From positions 496,001 to 560,000 of the forward strand of contig NC_019697.1 of the NCBI RefSeq assembly GCF_000317145.1: a stretch of 64,000 bases of DNA, read 5' to 3'. Source of the DNA: Chamaesiphon minutus PCC 6605 (lineage in GTDB: Bacteria; Cyanobacteriota; Cyanobacteriia; Cyanobacteriales; Chamaesiphonaceae). Each line of letters begins with the position of its first letter. Position 1 is the stretch's first letter. The notes under the pieces are model-generated. The model ran no database searches and had not been told where the DNA came from. It saw only the letters and a program-made list of their open reading frames with translations. Of the stretch, positions 9,621-19,606 are shown in pieces. Made by a program: the position numbers and the translations under genes.

Positions 9621-9779
9621 ATGTCTACTTCTGTGAAATCCAGTTTTAGAGGGATAACCTTCTCTATGAAAGGCTCAATAGCGAAATTGGTATCTACACC
9701 TACCGCTACCGCGAGTAATTTAATGGCTGGCGAGCAGTCGTTATTTATCCCAGTCGCAGCATCGAACAAGAACGATTAG
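9621..9779 (+). CDS. Possible small hypothetical protein
   Basis: A 52-codon frame begins at an ATG and continues to TAG at 9779; an upstream TTG at 9588 would extend it. The product is rich in Ser, Thr and Ala, has no membrane segment and matches no family I know. It sits between the glycerate kinase and gatB genes, in the same direction as gatB. It is weakly supported and could be a chance frame in the gatB upstream region. Confidence 0.25.
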   Translation: MSTSVKSSFRGITFSMKGSIAKLVSTPTATASNLMAGEQSLFIPVAASNKND

Positions 9780-9868
9780 CGATAGTCAGACTCGATCGAG
9801 GATAGTCAAATACTCGATCGCGATACAATAAGAGCATATATCGCTCTACACTAATTTTTTATAGGCGC

Positions 9869-11353
9869 ATGACCGTAGCTACCCCGACCAAAATCCAGTA
9901 TGAAGCCGTAATTGGGTTAGAAACTCACTGTCAACTCAACACGGCTACCAAGATTTTTTGTAACTGCTCCACCGAATTTGGCTCTGTCCCCAACCACAAT
10001 ATTTGCCCAGTGTGTACGGCAATGCCTGGAGTTTTGCCAGTACTCAACGAGAAAGTATATGAGTATGCTGTCAAAGCGGGTTTGGCTCTCAATTGTCAGA
10101 TTGCTGCCTATAGTAAATTCGATCGCAAGCAATATTTTTATCCTGACTTACCCAAAAATTATCAAATTACCCAATTCGATCTCCCCATCGCCGAGCATGG
10201 CTGGGTAGAAATCGAAATCCTAGATGACGCTGGCAATCCCACCCGCAAGAAAATCGGCATCACCCGGATGCACATGGAAGAAGATGCCGGGAAGCTCGTG
10301 CATGGCGGTAGCGACAGATTATCTGGCTCCAGTTACTCGCTGGTAGATTACAATCGCACTGGCGTCCCCCTGTGTGAAATCGTCTCCGAACCCGATCTTC
10401 GCAGCGGTATCGAAGCGGCTGAATACGCCCAAGAAATCCGCCGGATTATCCGCTACCTCGGCGTCGGTGACGGGAACATGCAAGAAGGTTCCCTCCGCTG
10501 CGACGTAAATATTTCCGTGCGTCCCGTCGGTCGCGAGGAATTTGGCGTTAAAGTCGAGATCAAGAATATGAACTCCTTTAGTGCGATTCAACGTGCGATC
10601 GATTATGAGATCGACAGACAAATTACCGCAATCGGTAATAACGAGCCAATCTTCCAAGAAACCAGATTGTGGGAAGAAGGCACGCAACGCACGATTAGTA
10701 TGCGGAGCAAGGAAGGCTCTAGCGATTATCGCTATTTCCCCGAACCCGACTTGACGCCGATGATTTTGGCAGATAGTCAAAAGGCCGCTTGGAAAGCCGA
10801 ACTCCCAGAATTACCTGTCGAAAAACGCCATCGTTATCAAGAGGAATTAGGCTTATCTCCCTATGATACGCGAGTCCTCACTGACGATCGATCTGTCGCC
10901 GAATATCTCGAAGCCACAATCGCCGCTGGTGCGGATATCAAGCAAGCAGCTAACTGGGTAATGGGCGATATTACCGCCTATCTCAAGAATCAAAAAGTCA
11001 GCATTCGCGATATTCCCCTCACGCCGACAGTGTTGGCAGAATTAATCGGGTTAATCGACAAAGGTACCATCAACGGTAAGATTGCTAAAGAAATTCTCCC
11101 CGACTTATTCGAGCACGGCGGTTCGGTGCAAGCCTTAATTGAAAGCAAAGGCTTAACTTCGATTTCCGATCCTGCGGAATTGGAAAAAATCGTCGATGAA
11201 CTCCTCGCCGCCAATCCTAAAGAATTGGAGCAATATAAAGCCGGAAAAACCAAACTTTTAGGCTTCTTCGTCGGGCAACTAATGAAACAAACAGGCGGAC
11301 GTGCCGAGCCAAAATTAGCCAATCAAATCCTAGCCAAAAAGTTGAACGGTTGA
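9869..11353 (+). CDS. gatB: Asp-tRNA(Asn)/Glu-tRNA(Gln) amidotransferase subunit B
   Basis: This 494-residue protein has the full GatB/GatE N-terminal catalytic domain ([33 protein letters not shown] with the zinc cysteines, [37 protein letters not shown]) and the C-terminal YqeY/GatB tail domain that binds tRNA. With GatA and GatC it amidates misacylated Glu-tRNA(Gln), the normal route to Gln-tRNA in cyanobacteria. The gene stands alone, as is common in cyanobacteria, and is followed by a clear intrinsic terminator. Confidence 0.97.
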   Translation: MTVATPTKIQYEAVIGLETHCQLNTATKIFCNCSTEFGSVPNHNICPVCTAMPGVLPVLNEKVYEYAVKAGLALNCQIAAYSKFDRKQYFYPDLPKNYQITQFDLPIAEHGWVEIEILDDAGNPTRKKIGITRMHMEEDAGKLVHGGSDRLSGSSYSLVDYNRTGVPLCEIVSEPDLRSGIEAAEYAQEIRRIIRYLGVGDGNMQEGSLRCDVNISVRPVGREEFGVKVEIKNMNSFSAIQRAIDYEIDRQITAIGNNEPIFQETRLWEEGTQRTISMRSKEGSSDYRYFPEPDLTPMILADSQKAAWKAELPELPVEKRHRYQEELGLSPYDTRVLTDDRSVAEYLEATIAAGADIKQAANWVMGDITAYLKNQKVSIRDIPLTPTVLAELIGLIDKGTINGKIAKEILPDLFEHGGSVQALIESKGLTSISDPAELEKIVDELLAANPKELEQYKAGKTKLLGFFVGQLMKQTGGRAEPKLANQILAKKLNG

Positions 11354-11380
11354 AAAATCCTCTCCTCGGAAGGCTGTGTT

Positions 11381-11408
11381 AAAAATCCCCTCCTGGGAGG
11401 GGATTTTT
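11381..11408 (+). terminator. Intrinsic terminator after gatB
   Basis: AAAAATCCCCTCC and GGAGGGGATTTTT form a 13-bp perfect stem with a TG loop and a T-run. It starts 28 bases after the gatB stop and ends just before the GTG of coaX, so coaX probably has its own promoter or depends on read-through. Confidence 0.8.
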
Positions 11409-11424
11409 TAAGGGATTAGCGAGC

Positions 11425-12201
11425 GTGGAGGCTATTATTAACATTATCCAGATTGGATTAGCGATCGGGAATTCGCGCTATCATTGGGCTTGGTTTTTAA
11501 ATACCAAACTCCAATCGAGTTGGGATACCGAATATCTCGCGCCAGAGCGATTTATAGAATCATTTTCGATCGATCTTCAAGTACTAATTAAAGAACATAA
11601 AATTCAGGTAGATTTAATTCCAATCTATCTTGTTTCTGTCGTCCCCATTCAAACAGAAATCTGGCAAAAATTACCACAAACTCAAATAATTACTTTGTCC
11701 GATATTCCTATGCAAAATCTCTATCCGACACTCGGGATCGATCGAGCGTTAGCAGCCTTCGGTGCAGGTGAAGTTTATGGTTATCCAGTATTAGTAATCG
11801 ACGGCGGGACGGCATTAACAATTACAGGTATTGACGATCGGCATAGTTTTATCGGCGGCGCGATTTTGCCAGGATTGAGATTACAAATTAGCTCTTTATA
11901 TTCGGGTACTGCTGCATTGCCACAAATAACACTACCCCCAGAGCTACCGCCGCGTTGGAGCGACAATACCCCAGGCTCGATCGCTAGCGGTATTTTACAT
12001 ACAATTAGTGCGGGACTAATTGATTTTATTCGAGATTGGCAGCAGTTATTTCCAAAGAGTCAGATCGTCTTTACAGGTGGAGATGGCGAACTTTTGACTG
12101 GATATGTACAAGGCAATTTACAGTTAAATTATCGCAATTCCTTAAGATTCGATCGTCATTTACTATTTCATGGATTATCAGTAATTTTGAAATCGATCTA
12201 G
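11425..12201 (+). CDS. coaX: Type III pantothenate kinase
   Basis: This 258-residue protein of the ASKHA-fold type III pantothenate kinases (CoaX) phosphorylates pantothenate with ATP in the first step of coenzyme A synthesis. Visible motifs are GLAIGNSRYHWAWF (phosphate-1-like loop, where most families have DIGNT), the GIDRALAAFGA segment, VIDGGTALTITGID, and FIGGAILPGL. The nucleotide-binding FTGGDGELL lies near the end. The usual DxGNT aspartate is replaced here by A-I-G-N-S, as in several cyanobacterial CoaX proteins. The GTG start at 11425 directly follows the gatB terminator. Confidence 0.88.
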   Translation: MEAIINIIQIGLAIGNSRYHWAWFLNTKLQSSWDTEYLAPERFIESFSIDLQVLIKEHKIQVDLIPIYLVSVVPIQTEIWQKLPQTQIITLSDIPMQNLYPTLGIDRALAAFGAGEVYGYPVLVIDGGTALTITGIDDRHSFIGGAILPGLRLQISSLYSGTAALPQITLPPELPPRWSDNTPGSIASGILHTISAGLIDFIRDWQQLFPKSQIVFTGGDGELLTGYVQGNLQLNYRNSLRFDRHLLFHGLSVILKSI

Positions 12202-12301
12202 TTAGTAAATAAATACGTGTAAATTAGACATATGACTTCTTAAAGAAGTCGGATGTCTGAGTATCTATGGTAATGTAAATTAGTGACAAATCGCTAAATT
12301 A

Positions 12302-13156
12302 TTACCATAATTCGACCTCTTCTCGATCGATCTGTGCCTGGATGCGATCGATAAAATTTTCAATTTCTTTGGCAATATAGGGCATCGATTCTTCAGGGAA
12401 AGTAAAATCTGCCGACTTAATTAATTTATACTCAGATTTCTTCACTGCGCGGGCGCAAGCTTGGCTTTGCTCCATGACCGATCTCTCATCGGCGTCGCTT
12501 TGTAGGACTAAAAATGGCGGTCGAAAGAGAGATAATCGATCGGCAACTAGTTCGCGGCGAATCTTGGCAGTCGATCGCTGAAAAAATAATTTACAAGTAG
12601 TTGGATATTTCTTGAAAAACCGCCAATAAGCTTGTCTTTTGGCTAAGGGATCGACATCATCGCCGATCGATGTTATCACCTGTAAACTATTTAACCACAA
12701 CTTAAATAGCCAGGGTTGAGAGAGTAAGAATTTTGTCGATCGACCGTATTGTTTCCAGTTAGGAAGTGTATATCCTTCTGGAGAAATTGCCACTACGCCG
12801 CGCACTAAATTTGGATATTTCAATGTATAACTCAAGGCAATCCACGCACCGAGCGAATGTCCGATTAAATAAACCGGACGATGGAGCTTCAGTGCCATCA
12901 AAAACTCGTGGAGCGCAGCTACTTCTAATTCGATCGAGTCTGGTACCCGATTGGCAGTCGAATTACCATATCCGAGCAAGTCTACAGCAAAGCAATGGAA
13001 CTTCTTCTGGGCTAGTGGCTCGATAATCCGCTCCCATTGATGATTATCGTGCCAACTACCATGCAAGAATATCAGTACGGGGCGATCGAGATCTCCCGCC
13101 TCGCGCCAGAAGATTTGGCCTGTAGAGAGCTTAATGTGAGAACTGCGGTAGAGCAT
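12302..13156 (-). CDS. Alpha/beta hydrolase with atypical catalytic triad
   Basis: This 284-residue alpha/beta-hydrolase fold protein has the oxyanion/HG motif LIFLHGSWHDN (residues 28-38), the DLLGYGNS loop and the nucleophile elbow GHSLG with S101. An acid candidate is D221 (LQSDAD). At the place where the family has its catalytic histidine (usually a G-H-F-P type motif) the sequence reads SADFTFPEES, with D250 in the histidine position. It is therefore either inactive as a hydrolase, uses another residue, or has a non-hydrolytic role. Convergent with coaX. Substrate unknown. Confidence 0.8.
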   Translation of the reverse strand: MLYRSSHIKLSTGQIFWREAGDLDRPVLIFLHGSWHDNHQWERIIEPLAQKKFHCFAVDLLGYGNSTANRVPDSIELEVAALHEFLMALKLHRPVYLIGHSLGAWIALSYTLKYPNLVRGVVAISPEGYTLPNWKQYGRSTKFLLSQPWLFKLWLNSLQVITSIGDDVDPLAKRQAYWRFFKKYPTTCKLFFQRSTAKIRRELVADRLSLFRPPFLVLQSDADERSVMEQSQACARAVKKSEYKLIKSADFTFPEESMPYIAKEIENFIDRIQAQIDREEVELW

Positions 13157-13459
13157 AGGGGCTAAATACTAGGGGAGGTTGCTAAGTAAAGAGCGTGCTG
13201 GTTGCTGCAATACTACCCTAAGCTAGATCATAGTAGAGTGTAACTACATTCCGATCGAGCTACTAGCAATTTTGGTGCGCGATCGCTTATGATAAGATTT
13301 GCTGAAGCTACGTCCGGTCGGATTAACCTCTGACAGTTAGGTTCGATCGAATATTTTATTTTATTGAGACGGCTCAGGATTTTTAGCACAGCCATTGACA
13401 GATCCAGTCCCGATTGGGTTGGCAAATGTTACTTATCGTTTATTTTTACAGAGGCAAAT

Positions 13460-13633
13460 ATGGCAAAACGCCGCAACCTGAAGAAGGAAAAGGCGGAGCG
13501 TAATCAAGCATACGCTCGTAAGTTTAGAAAACGCCCCACTGGCGGTCGGATGTTCAAATCCAGATTCCGTCCTCAATCTAATGGCACTTCGGCTGAGGAA
13601 GATAACGAAGATACCTCCGCAGCAGCAACCTAG
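13460..13633 (+). CDS. Small basic conserved protein (57 aa)
   Basis: The start was chosen at the ATG at 13460, preceded by AGAGG. The longer frame from 13364 begins with residues that do not look conserved. The product begins MAKRRNLKKEKAERNQAYAR and continues with RKFRKRPTGGRMFKSRFR, very rich in Lys and Arg, then an acidic Ser/Glu/Asp tail. It looks like a nucleic-acid or ribosome associated small protein; I recall similar short proteins in other cyanobacteria but no function. It is followed by a period-7 GGGGATA array. Confidence 0.65.
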   Translation: MAKRRNLKKEKAERNQAYARKFRKRPTGGRMFKSRFRPQSNGTSAEEDNEDTSAAAT

Positions 13634-13634
13634 A

Positions 13635-13672
13635 TTAGGGGATAGGGGATAGGGGATAGAGATTAGGGAAGA
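13635..13672. repeat. Period-7 array (GGGGATA)n
   Basis: GGGGATA is repeated about three times with degenerate extra units, between the small basic protein gene and the convergent argH gene. Confidence 0.75.
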
Positions 13673-13711
13673 TAGAACTTCCTTTGATGTCTTTATCCCC
13701 TAGTACCTATC

Positions 13712-15094
13712 CTAACCAATTTGAACTTTGGCACGCTCGATCGCTTGACGAACTCGATCGAATCCTGTTCCACCGTAACTATTTCGCGCTGCTACTACTT
13801 GTTTGGGATCGATCGCTGCATAGATATCCTCGGCAAATGCTGGATGTAGCTGTTGCCATTCAACTAGGCTCAGATCCTTAAGTAGTTTGTTTTGGCTCAG
13901 GCAAGTTTTGACGACCTTACCGACGAGATTGTAAGCTTCGCGGAAGGGCACACCTTTAGTTGCCAGATAGTCGGCGACATCTGTGGCATTGGCAAAATCT
14001 GATGCTACGGCTTCAGCCAAGCGTGCGGGACGAAATTCGATCCCTTCTTGGATTAAGATGGTCATCGCTTCCAGGCAGGCTTGGACGGTATTGACGGCAT
14101 CGAATAAAGCTTCTTTATCTTCTTGCAAGTCCTTATTATAGGCCAGGGGCAATCCCTTCATCATCACCAGCATGGCTTGGAGATGGCCGAACACGCGTCC
14201 GGTTTTGCCGCGTACTAATTCTGGCACATCAGGATTCTTCTTTTGGGGCATGATACTCGAACCCGTGGCACAGCGATCGGTCAAGCTGACAAACCGAAAT
14301 TCTTCGGATGCCCAAATAATCACTTCCTCTGCCAAACGGCTTAAATGTACCATAATTAGGCTGGCAGCACCAAGAAACTCGATCGCAAAATCTCGGTCGC
14401 TCACGCCATCCAAACTATTGCTATAAATGTCGTCGAAACCGAGTAACTGCGCTGAATAAGCCCGATCGATCGGGAATGTCGTCCCCGCCAGCGCGCCGCA
14501 GCCTAATGGCGAGATATTCGTCCGCTTATAGACATCTCCCAGCCGTTCCCAGTCCCGCTGCGCCATTTGAAAATAGGCGAGCAGGTGATGTGCCAAACTC
14601 AGCGGTTGCGCGCGTTGGAGGTGTGTATAACCAGGAATCAGCGTCTCGACATGGGTTTGCGCTAGCGTCAGTAGTACCTGTTGAAAGTCTCGCAACTGCG
14701 AGCGGATCTGCTGAATGCGATCGCGCAAGTATAGCCTCGTATCGGTACCGACTTGATCGTTACGCGATCGAGCTGTATGTAGTTTCTTACCGACATCGCC
14801 GACGATCTCCGTCAGCCGCCGCTCCACAGCAAAGTGGACATCTTCAGCATCGATACCGGGATGAAAATTACCCGCTCGATATTCGTCGCGGATCTGTTCT
14901 AAGCCAGCAACTAACTTCTCCCCCTCAGTCGAGCTGATAATACCCGTCTGCGCCAGCATCCGAGCGTGAGCGCAAGAACCAGTCAGATCGTATTCGATCA
15001 ATTCCAGATCGAAGCCAATGCTAGCGTTAAATTTTGCGATCGCTGGATGTAGTGTACCTTCAAAGCGATCGCTCCAAGTCTGTGGTCGATCCAT
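13712..15094 (-). CDS. argH: Argininosuccinate lyase
   Basis: This 460-residue protein of the fumarase/aspartase superfamily cleaves argininosuccinate to arginine and fumarate in the last step of arginine synthesis. The signature [12 protein letters not shown] is present, as are [13 protein letters not shown] and [10 protein letters not shown] near residues 105-170. The length is normal and the start is at WSDRF, as in other family members. It is monocistronic and convergent with the small basic protein gene. Confidence 0.97.
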   Translation of the reverse strand: MDRPQTWSDRFEGTLHPAIAKFNASIGFDLELIEYDLTGSCAHARMLAQTGIISSTEGEKLVAGLEQIRDEYRAGNFHPGIDAEDVHFAVERRLTEIVGDVGKKLHTARSRNDQVGTDTRLYLRDRIQQIRSQLRDFQQVLLTLAQTHVETLIPGYTHLQRAQPLSLAHHLLAYFQMAQRDWERLGDVYKRTNISPLGCGALAGTTFPIDRAYSAQLLGFDDIYSNSLDGVSDRDFAIEFLGAASLIMVHLSRLAEEVIIWASEEFRFVSLTDRCATGSSIMPQKKNPDVPELVRGKTGRVFGHLQAMLVMMKGLPLAYNKDLQEDKEALFDAVNTVQACLEAMTILIQEGIEFRPARLAEAVASDFANATDVADYLATKGVPFREAYNLVGKVVKTCLSQNKLLKDLSLVEWQQLHPAFAEDIYAAIDPKQVVAARNSYGGTGFDRVRQAIERAKVQIG

Positions 15095-15378
15095 ACAAGA
15101 ACAGGGGCAAAAGCTCCTGAATTAAGGGTTGGGGAATATTCGCAATAGCCAAACTTCAGCCATGTGCAATCGGATGGCTAGCATGTGGCCTAAAGTTGCT
15201 ACTCAGTATTCCACGCTATCATGTGAATGTCATGTCCATCAAAAACTTTACTCAAACATCGATTATGTCTATTCAAAAAACCAAGGTTAAAGCTACCAGT
15301 GTGCTGACAATTTTTTGCCTGAGTGCCGCTCTAGCTATTACTAGTTGCGGCCAAAAAGCAACTGAAACTAGCACTACT

Positions 15379-16819
15379 CAATAGTCCGGACACCTTTTGA
15401 AAAGAAAAATGATCGATCGATCCAAAAAAAGCAATTCATCGCTTAAAGTACAAGTAGAACCCAAGTACCAGATGAATTGCCCTATGGATATTGTACAGAA
15501 CCTACTTGCCAAAGTGGGTAATTTAGCAAACCGCAACGCCAGTTCTTAGCCAGTATATTTGTGACGTTGTTTGTGGTATGCGGCAAGGCAAACTTTACTA
15601 ATCTCAGTCGTTATGGGCAGTATAGCGAACGAACATACCGTCGTCAGTACAAAAAAACATTCGATTTCATTCCCTTCCACGCGCAGACAATTGCAGCAGC
15701 AATTGAACCAAATCGAGAGCAGATCGCAGCGATTGATTGCTCATTTATCAGCAAGAGTGGAAAACAGACATGGGGAGTAGATAATTTCTATAACGGTAGT
15801 ATCAGCAAGTCTCAAAAAGGGTTAGAAATTTCGGTGATTGCAGTGGTGGATGTATTAGCCCATCAAGGTTACACTCTCTCAGTACAACAAACTGCAAAAA
15901 CCGAGCGTCAACCCATCCCCGACGCGAAACCAACGGCGAAGAAGAAGCGTAAATCGAAGTCGAAATCGAAGTCGAAATCGAAGTCGAAATCTAAATCTAA
16001 ATCGAAAGCGAAAACAGAACCAGTGATTTCTGAGCGAGTCAAAGGCTATCTGAAACAACTGAAAATAGCTCGCTCCCATTTGCCTGCGGTAGTAAAATAT
16101 TTAACCGCAGACAGCTTTTACAGTAAGAAATCTGTTGTTGATGGGGTGATTGAGCTAGACCTTCATTTGATTAGCAAATTGCGGATTGATGCGGATCTAC
16201 GATACTGCTACACTGGCAAGCAAAAGCCCAAAGGTGCGCCGCGTAAGTATGATGGCAAGGTGAATTTGAGTGATTTGTCCCGACTGGAATTCGGTGGTGA
16301 GTTAGCTAATGGCACTAAATTGTATAGCCAAGTGGTTTGGCATGTTTCACTTAAACGTAAAATTCGCATCGTTTACTTGGTTGACCAACGTCATCCCGAG
16401 AAGCAGCGAGTAGCTTTGCTCTTTTCTACCGACACGATGATTAATCCCATCAGTCTGTACGAGTACTACAAATCTCGGTTTCAAATCGAATTCATCTTTC
16501 GTGATGCCAAACAATTTACTGGGCTTTGCGACTGTCAATCCCGCCACCAACAATCCCTGGATTTTCATTTCAATGCATCCTTGGCAGCTCTCAATATTGC
16601 CAAGCTTGAACAGCAAAAAACTCAGTCGGATACTGGGGAAGATTCACAGCCGCAATCTTTTTCAATGGCAACTTACAAGCGGCTAGCTCTCAATGGACAT
16701 CTACTTGAGCGGTTTATTTCCATGTTAGAACTTGACCCGACTTTGATTAAATCCCATCCTAACTACGATAGTCTTCTCCACTATGGCTCTCTAGCTCCAT
16801 AAATCTGTCCGGACTATTG
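15379..16819 (+). mobile_element. IS4-type insertion sequence, 1441 bp
   Basis: The element has 14-bp perfect terminal inverted repeats (CAATAGTCCGGACA at 15379-15392 and its complement at 16806-16819) and a 5-bp target duplication CTACT (15374-15378 and 16820-16824). It carries one transposase gene and interrupts a lipoprotein gene. The intact ends and exact duplication indicate a recent insertion. Confidence 0.9.
15484..16802 (+). pseudogene. IS4-family DDE transposase with N-terminal frameshift
   Basis: The intact frame runs from a GTG at 15561 (413 codons) and has IS4-type features: AAIDCSFISKSGK with the first Asp, LTADSFYSKK with the second, and a C-terminal YYKSRFQIEFIFRDAKQ (Y-R-E-K type signature). 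Upstream, an ATG at 15484 opens MDIVQNLLAKVGNLA, then goes out of frame. The continuation KPQRQFLASIFVTLFVV is in the downstream frame. One extra A in the AAA run near 15528-15530 would join them into about 439 residues. The gene is therefore probably disabled, or this is a sequencing indel. A Lys-Ser dipeptide repeat (about ten KS pairs, encoded near 15950-16010) lies between the catalytic segments and is unusual. Confidence 0.75.
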
Positions 16820-17418
16820 CTACTACCACCACTACCGAAGCAACCACCCCAGCGACTGGTGCCACCACCGCTCCGACTACTAGTACTAGCACTACTACTA
16901 CCACTCCGGATGCTGGTGCAGGCGCAGCACTAACCGCAGCCGAAAAAACCCAGTTGACTCCGGCCAAAACTGCCTTGGTCATGGCAAATACGGCCATCAA
17001 AGGTGGTGATGTGGCCAAAGCTAAAACTCAGTTTACCAAATTCACTAGTCTCTGGCCGACGGTAGAACCGATCGTTAAAGCCAAAGCTGGTGCCAACTAC
17101 GAACCGATTGCTAACGGTATCGAAACAGTTAAAACTGCCATGAGTGCGGCAACTCCCGACAAAACCAAAGCCGGAGAAGGTCTCACTAAAGCGATTACTG
17201 CCATGAACGCTTTACTCGCCAAAAAATAGACCGCATTTAATCCAGATCGATAGTTAAATTTCAGTAGTTCCAACTTTGCTCGCTCACACTCCCTGCAAAG
17301 GGTAGCCACTGAACGTAACTAACATCTACATCAAAACTTCCGAACGTTGCTTTTGAGATCCCAATTTAGTCAGAGATGTTATAGTAGTAGCAACCTCTAG
17401 GTTGACAAAGGATATATA

Positions 17419-18612
17419 ATGGCTGCGACAAATGGATCTAAACATCAGACGATCGTTCGTCCGTTGCAATATCGAGATATTGACGCGATTGCTAGCTTAT
17501 GTCAACAAGCAACTATCCCCGACCCAGCAGTAAAGGCTCAGATCGAGCAACTGCTCAAACAAATGAATCGGTGGTACGCACCGTTTCAATTTCTCAATAC
17601 AATTCCGACCCCCAACTTTACCGATCGCGCTTTACTAGTTGCCGAACACGAGCAACAACTGCGTGGTGTAATTAGCGTCTCTCCTTTCAATCGGACGCGC
17701 AGTACTTGGCATGTCGAATGGGTATCGCTGGTAAATGGCTCTGCACGATCGCCAGAAGATCTGCAAGCTGGTAACCCAGTAGAAATTACAGGCAAAAATG
17801 ATATCGGTTCTCAATTACTTCGCTATTGCTTCGAGCACATCGTCGATGCCAGCACTTGGGTATTAGAAGTAGATGTCAACGATAATTCGGCCTTAGCTTT
17901 GTATCGCCAAAATGGATTCCAACCACTGGCGCACCTGACTTACTGGGAAATTGCGCCCGAACTCCTCAAAGAACTAGCACAACGCGAACCGGATCTGCCC
18001 AACCTGCTCCCCGTTCGCAACACCGACGCGCAACTGATCTATCAATTAGATACAGTGTCGATGCCACCATTGCTGCGGCAAGTATTCGATCGTCAAATCC
18101 ACGACTTTAAGAATAACCTCGTCCAAACGATGGTGGGTAAAGTCAAAGAATGGTTTCAACAGAAACAATCCTTCAGCAACTATGTCTTTGAAACCCAACG
18201 CAAAGCCGCGATCGGGTATTATCGATTGTCATTAAACTCCGATCGTCAACTCTCAACCACCGAAAATCGTCAACCGCATCAAGCCGAATTAACCGTTCAT
18301 CCCGCTTATACTTGGCTCTATCCAGAATTAATGGCTCAATTGGCCAGATCTTGCCAATACCTACCATCTCAGCCGCTGCAATTAGTCTCGGCTGACTATC
18401 AACCCGAACGCGAAGAATACTTTCAACAAATCGGTGCGGTACGAGTCAAGCATAGCCTATTGATGTCGCGTTCCGTGTGGCACAAGCTCCGCGAAGCCAA
18501 ACATCTGTCTTTGGAAAATCTCCAAATTGCCGAGATGCTCCAAAGTCTCCAACCCTCGCGTCAGCCACTCCCCAACCGGATTGAGAAAAACGATGCTGAA
18601 GATCTGTCATAG
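17419..18612 (+). CDS. GNAT-family N-acetyltransferase, two-domain
   Basis: This 397-residue protein's first half is a GNAT domain: IVRPLQYRDIDAIASLC at the start, ALLVAEHEQQLRGVISVSPF, and the acetyl-CoA end LEVDVNDNSALALYRQNGFQ. The second half (about 190-397) reads like a degenerate second GNAT copy or a cyanobacterial-specific domain. The substrate is unknown. It stands alone, preceded by the disrupted lipoprotein gene and followed by a large palindromic repeat. Its ATG directly follows GGATATATA. Confidence 0.8.
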   Translation: MAATNGSKHQTIVRPLQYRDIDAIASLCQQATIPDPAVKAQIEQLLKQMNRWYAPFQFLNTIPTPNFTDRALLVAEHEQQLRGVISVSPFNRTRSTWHVEWVSLVNGSARSPEDLQAGNPVEITGKNDIGSQLLRYCFEHIVDASTWVLEVDVNDNSALALYRQNGFQPLAHLTYWEIAPELLKELAQREPDLPNLLPVRNTDAQLIYQLDTVSMPPLLRQVFDRQIHDFKNNLVQTMVGKVKEWFQQKQSFSNYVFETQRKAAIGYYRLSLNSDRQLSTTENRQPHQAELTVHPAYTWLYPELMAQLARSCQYLPSQPLQLVSADYQPEREEYFQQIGAVRVKHSLLMSRSVWHKLREAKHLSLENLQIAEMLQSLQPSRQPLPNRIEKNDAEDLS

Positions 18613-18639
18613 CTGGCCAGATAAGACAGTTTGATGATA

Positions 18640-18789
18640 CTAGTACTCAGTTTCAACCAGGGTATCCACAAGCGATGCGCGATCGTCGGGTTTCCCGACG
18701 GATTAGCGCATCAAGACAGGGGCACCCCTACACAATCGATCTGTAGGGGTGCCCCTTGTGGATACCCTTAGATCTATAATAAGCACTAG
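18640..18789. repeat. Palindromic element, copy a (long form)
   Basis: This fills most of the 310-base gap between the GNAT gene and ndhL. The outer arms are CTAGTACTCAG... and ...AAGCACTAG. The inner stem is GGGTATCCACAAG with CTTGTGGATACCC, and the core is AGGGGCACCCCTAC/GTAGGGGTGCCCCT around CACAATCGATCT. Between the first arm and the core lies an extra hairpin (GATGCGC...GCGCAT with CGTCGGG/CCCGACG inside). It belongs to the family with copies near 36.5, 40.5, 45.2 and 49.8 kb. Confidence 0.85.
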
Positions 18790-18922
18790 TTTTTAGGTAC
18801 AGATCCAAGATGCGAGGTAAGCCAAGTGCGGTGGCCAGATTCGATCGAGTCACGAAGTGGGCACCTGGAAGCTGATACAATAAGGGATAATCGATCGAAT
18901 AGCTAACCTTAAGAGCAAACTT

Positions 18923-19135
18923 ATGATAGTTGCACTACTGTACTTAATTTTGAGTGGGACTTACCTATTAGTACTCCCAGGCGCATTGTATCTTTACCTT
19001 CAGAATAGATGGTACGTAGCCAGCTCGATCGAGCGACTATTAATGTACTTCTTAGTATTTTTCTTGTTTCCAGGCATGATTTTACTCTCGCCCTTTCTCA
19101 ATCTTCGTCCCAAACGCCGAGAAATTGAGGCTTAA
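18923..19135 (+). CDS. ndhL: NDH-1 subunit L
   Basis: This 70-residue protein has two membrane segments. The motif [20 protein letters not shown] followed by [19 protein letters not shown] is diagnostic of NdhL. It is a cyanobacterial/plant-specific small subunit of the thylakoid NDH-1 complex that is needed for its stability and for CO2 uptake. It is followed after 10 bases by a DUF3007 gene and then trpA, a gene order conserved in many cyanobacteria. Confidence 0.95.
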   Translation: MIVALLYLILSGTYLLVLPGALYLYLQNRWYVASSIERLLMYFLVFFLFPGMILLSPFLNLRPKRREIEA

Positions 19136-19145
19136 ACTTTAGCTG

Positions 19146-19451
19146 ATGCGTAGAATTGATGTCTTTGTCATTGGAATTGTAGTATTCGCGATCGGTGGTG
19201 CTGGCTATCTAGGTCTAAAACTTGCTGGATTAGACAGCATCGATGCGGGAATTTGGAGTCAATTAGTGCTCGTCGGCATTATTTTGGCATGGTTGGGTAG
19301 CTATGTATTCCGAGTAGCCACCAAAAATATGACCTACGCTCAGCAGCTCAAAGACTACGAAGAAGCTGTACTCCAAAAACGCCTAGAAGAACTCACCCCC
19401 GAAGAATTAGCCAAGCTCCAAGCCGAAATCGAGCAAGAACGGCGTGGTTAG
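19146..19451 (+). CDS. DUF3007 family membrane protein
   Basis: This 101-residue protein has two hydrophobic segments (about residues 5-27 and 37-55) and then a charged, probably helical tail (KDYEEAVLQKRLEELTPEEL). It matches the DUF3007 family found next to ndhL in cyanobacteria. It starts 10 bases after ndhL, so the two are surely co-transcribed. A role in assembly or stability of NDH-1 is plausible from the linkage alone; no biochemical function is known to me. Confidence 0.85.
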   Translation: MRRIDVFVIGIVVFAIGGAGYLGLKLAGLDSIDAGIWSQLVLVGIILAWLGSYVFRVATKNMTYAQQLKDYEEAVLQKRLEELTPEELAKLQAEIEQERRG

Positions 19452-19490
19452 GCTTTAGGCTTTAGGTTTTAGGCTTTAGGCTTTAGGTAG
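19449..19490. repeat. Period-7 array (TTAGGCT)n
   Basis: About six TTAGGCT/TTAGGTT units follow the DUF3007 stop codon, then degenerate GGTAGAG units. A CATCCACC-type array with period near 8 follows at about 19556-19592, just before trpA. Confidence 0.85.
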
Positions 19491-19606
19491 AAGGTAGAGG
19501 GTAGAGGCTGGATCGGTTTGGAACTGCGTTCCAATTTTACCCCCATTACCCATTCCCCATCTATCCATCCACCCATCCACTCATCCACCCATACCACCCA
19601 AATTTA

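Larger units (their letters stand above)
15265..17229 (+). pseudogene. Small lipoprotein gene split by an IS element
   Basis: The 5' part (15265-15378) encodes a lipoprotein signal peptide, with a hydrophobic stretch ending ITSC then GQKATE. The 3' part (16820-17229) encodes a Thr/Pro-rich linker and a helical domain (AEKTQLTPAKTALVMANTAI onward, ending AMNALLAKK). Removing the element at 15379-16819 and one copy of the CTACT duplication joins the two in frame, STTTTTTEATT. The helical part vaguely resembles the small helical N-terminal domain of FTR1-type iron permeases; that is a guess. The gene would have encoded about 170 residues. The start was taken at the Met just before SIQKTK rather than earlier ones. 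Confidence 0.75.

Noticed and set aside
10319-10780. 153-codon minus-strand frame inside gatB
   Set aside because: It is antisense to the strongly conserved gatB catalytic domain, so it is a shadow.
14476-14937. 153-codon plus-strand frame inside argH
   Set aside because: It is the antisense shadow of argH; its composition follows the argH codons and it has no family features.
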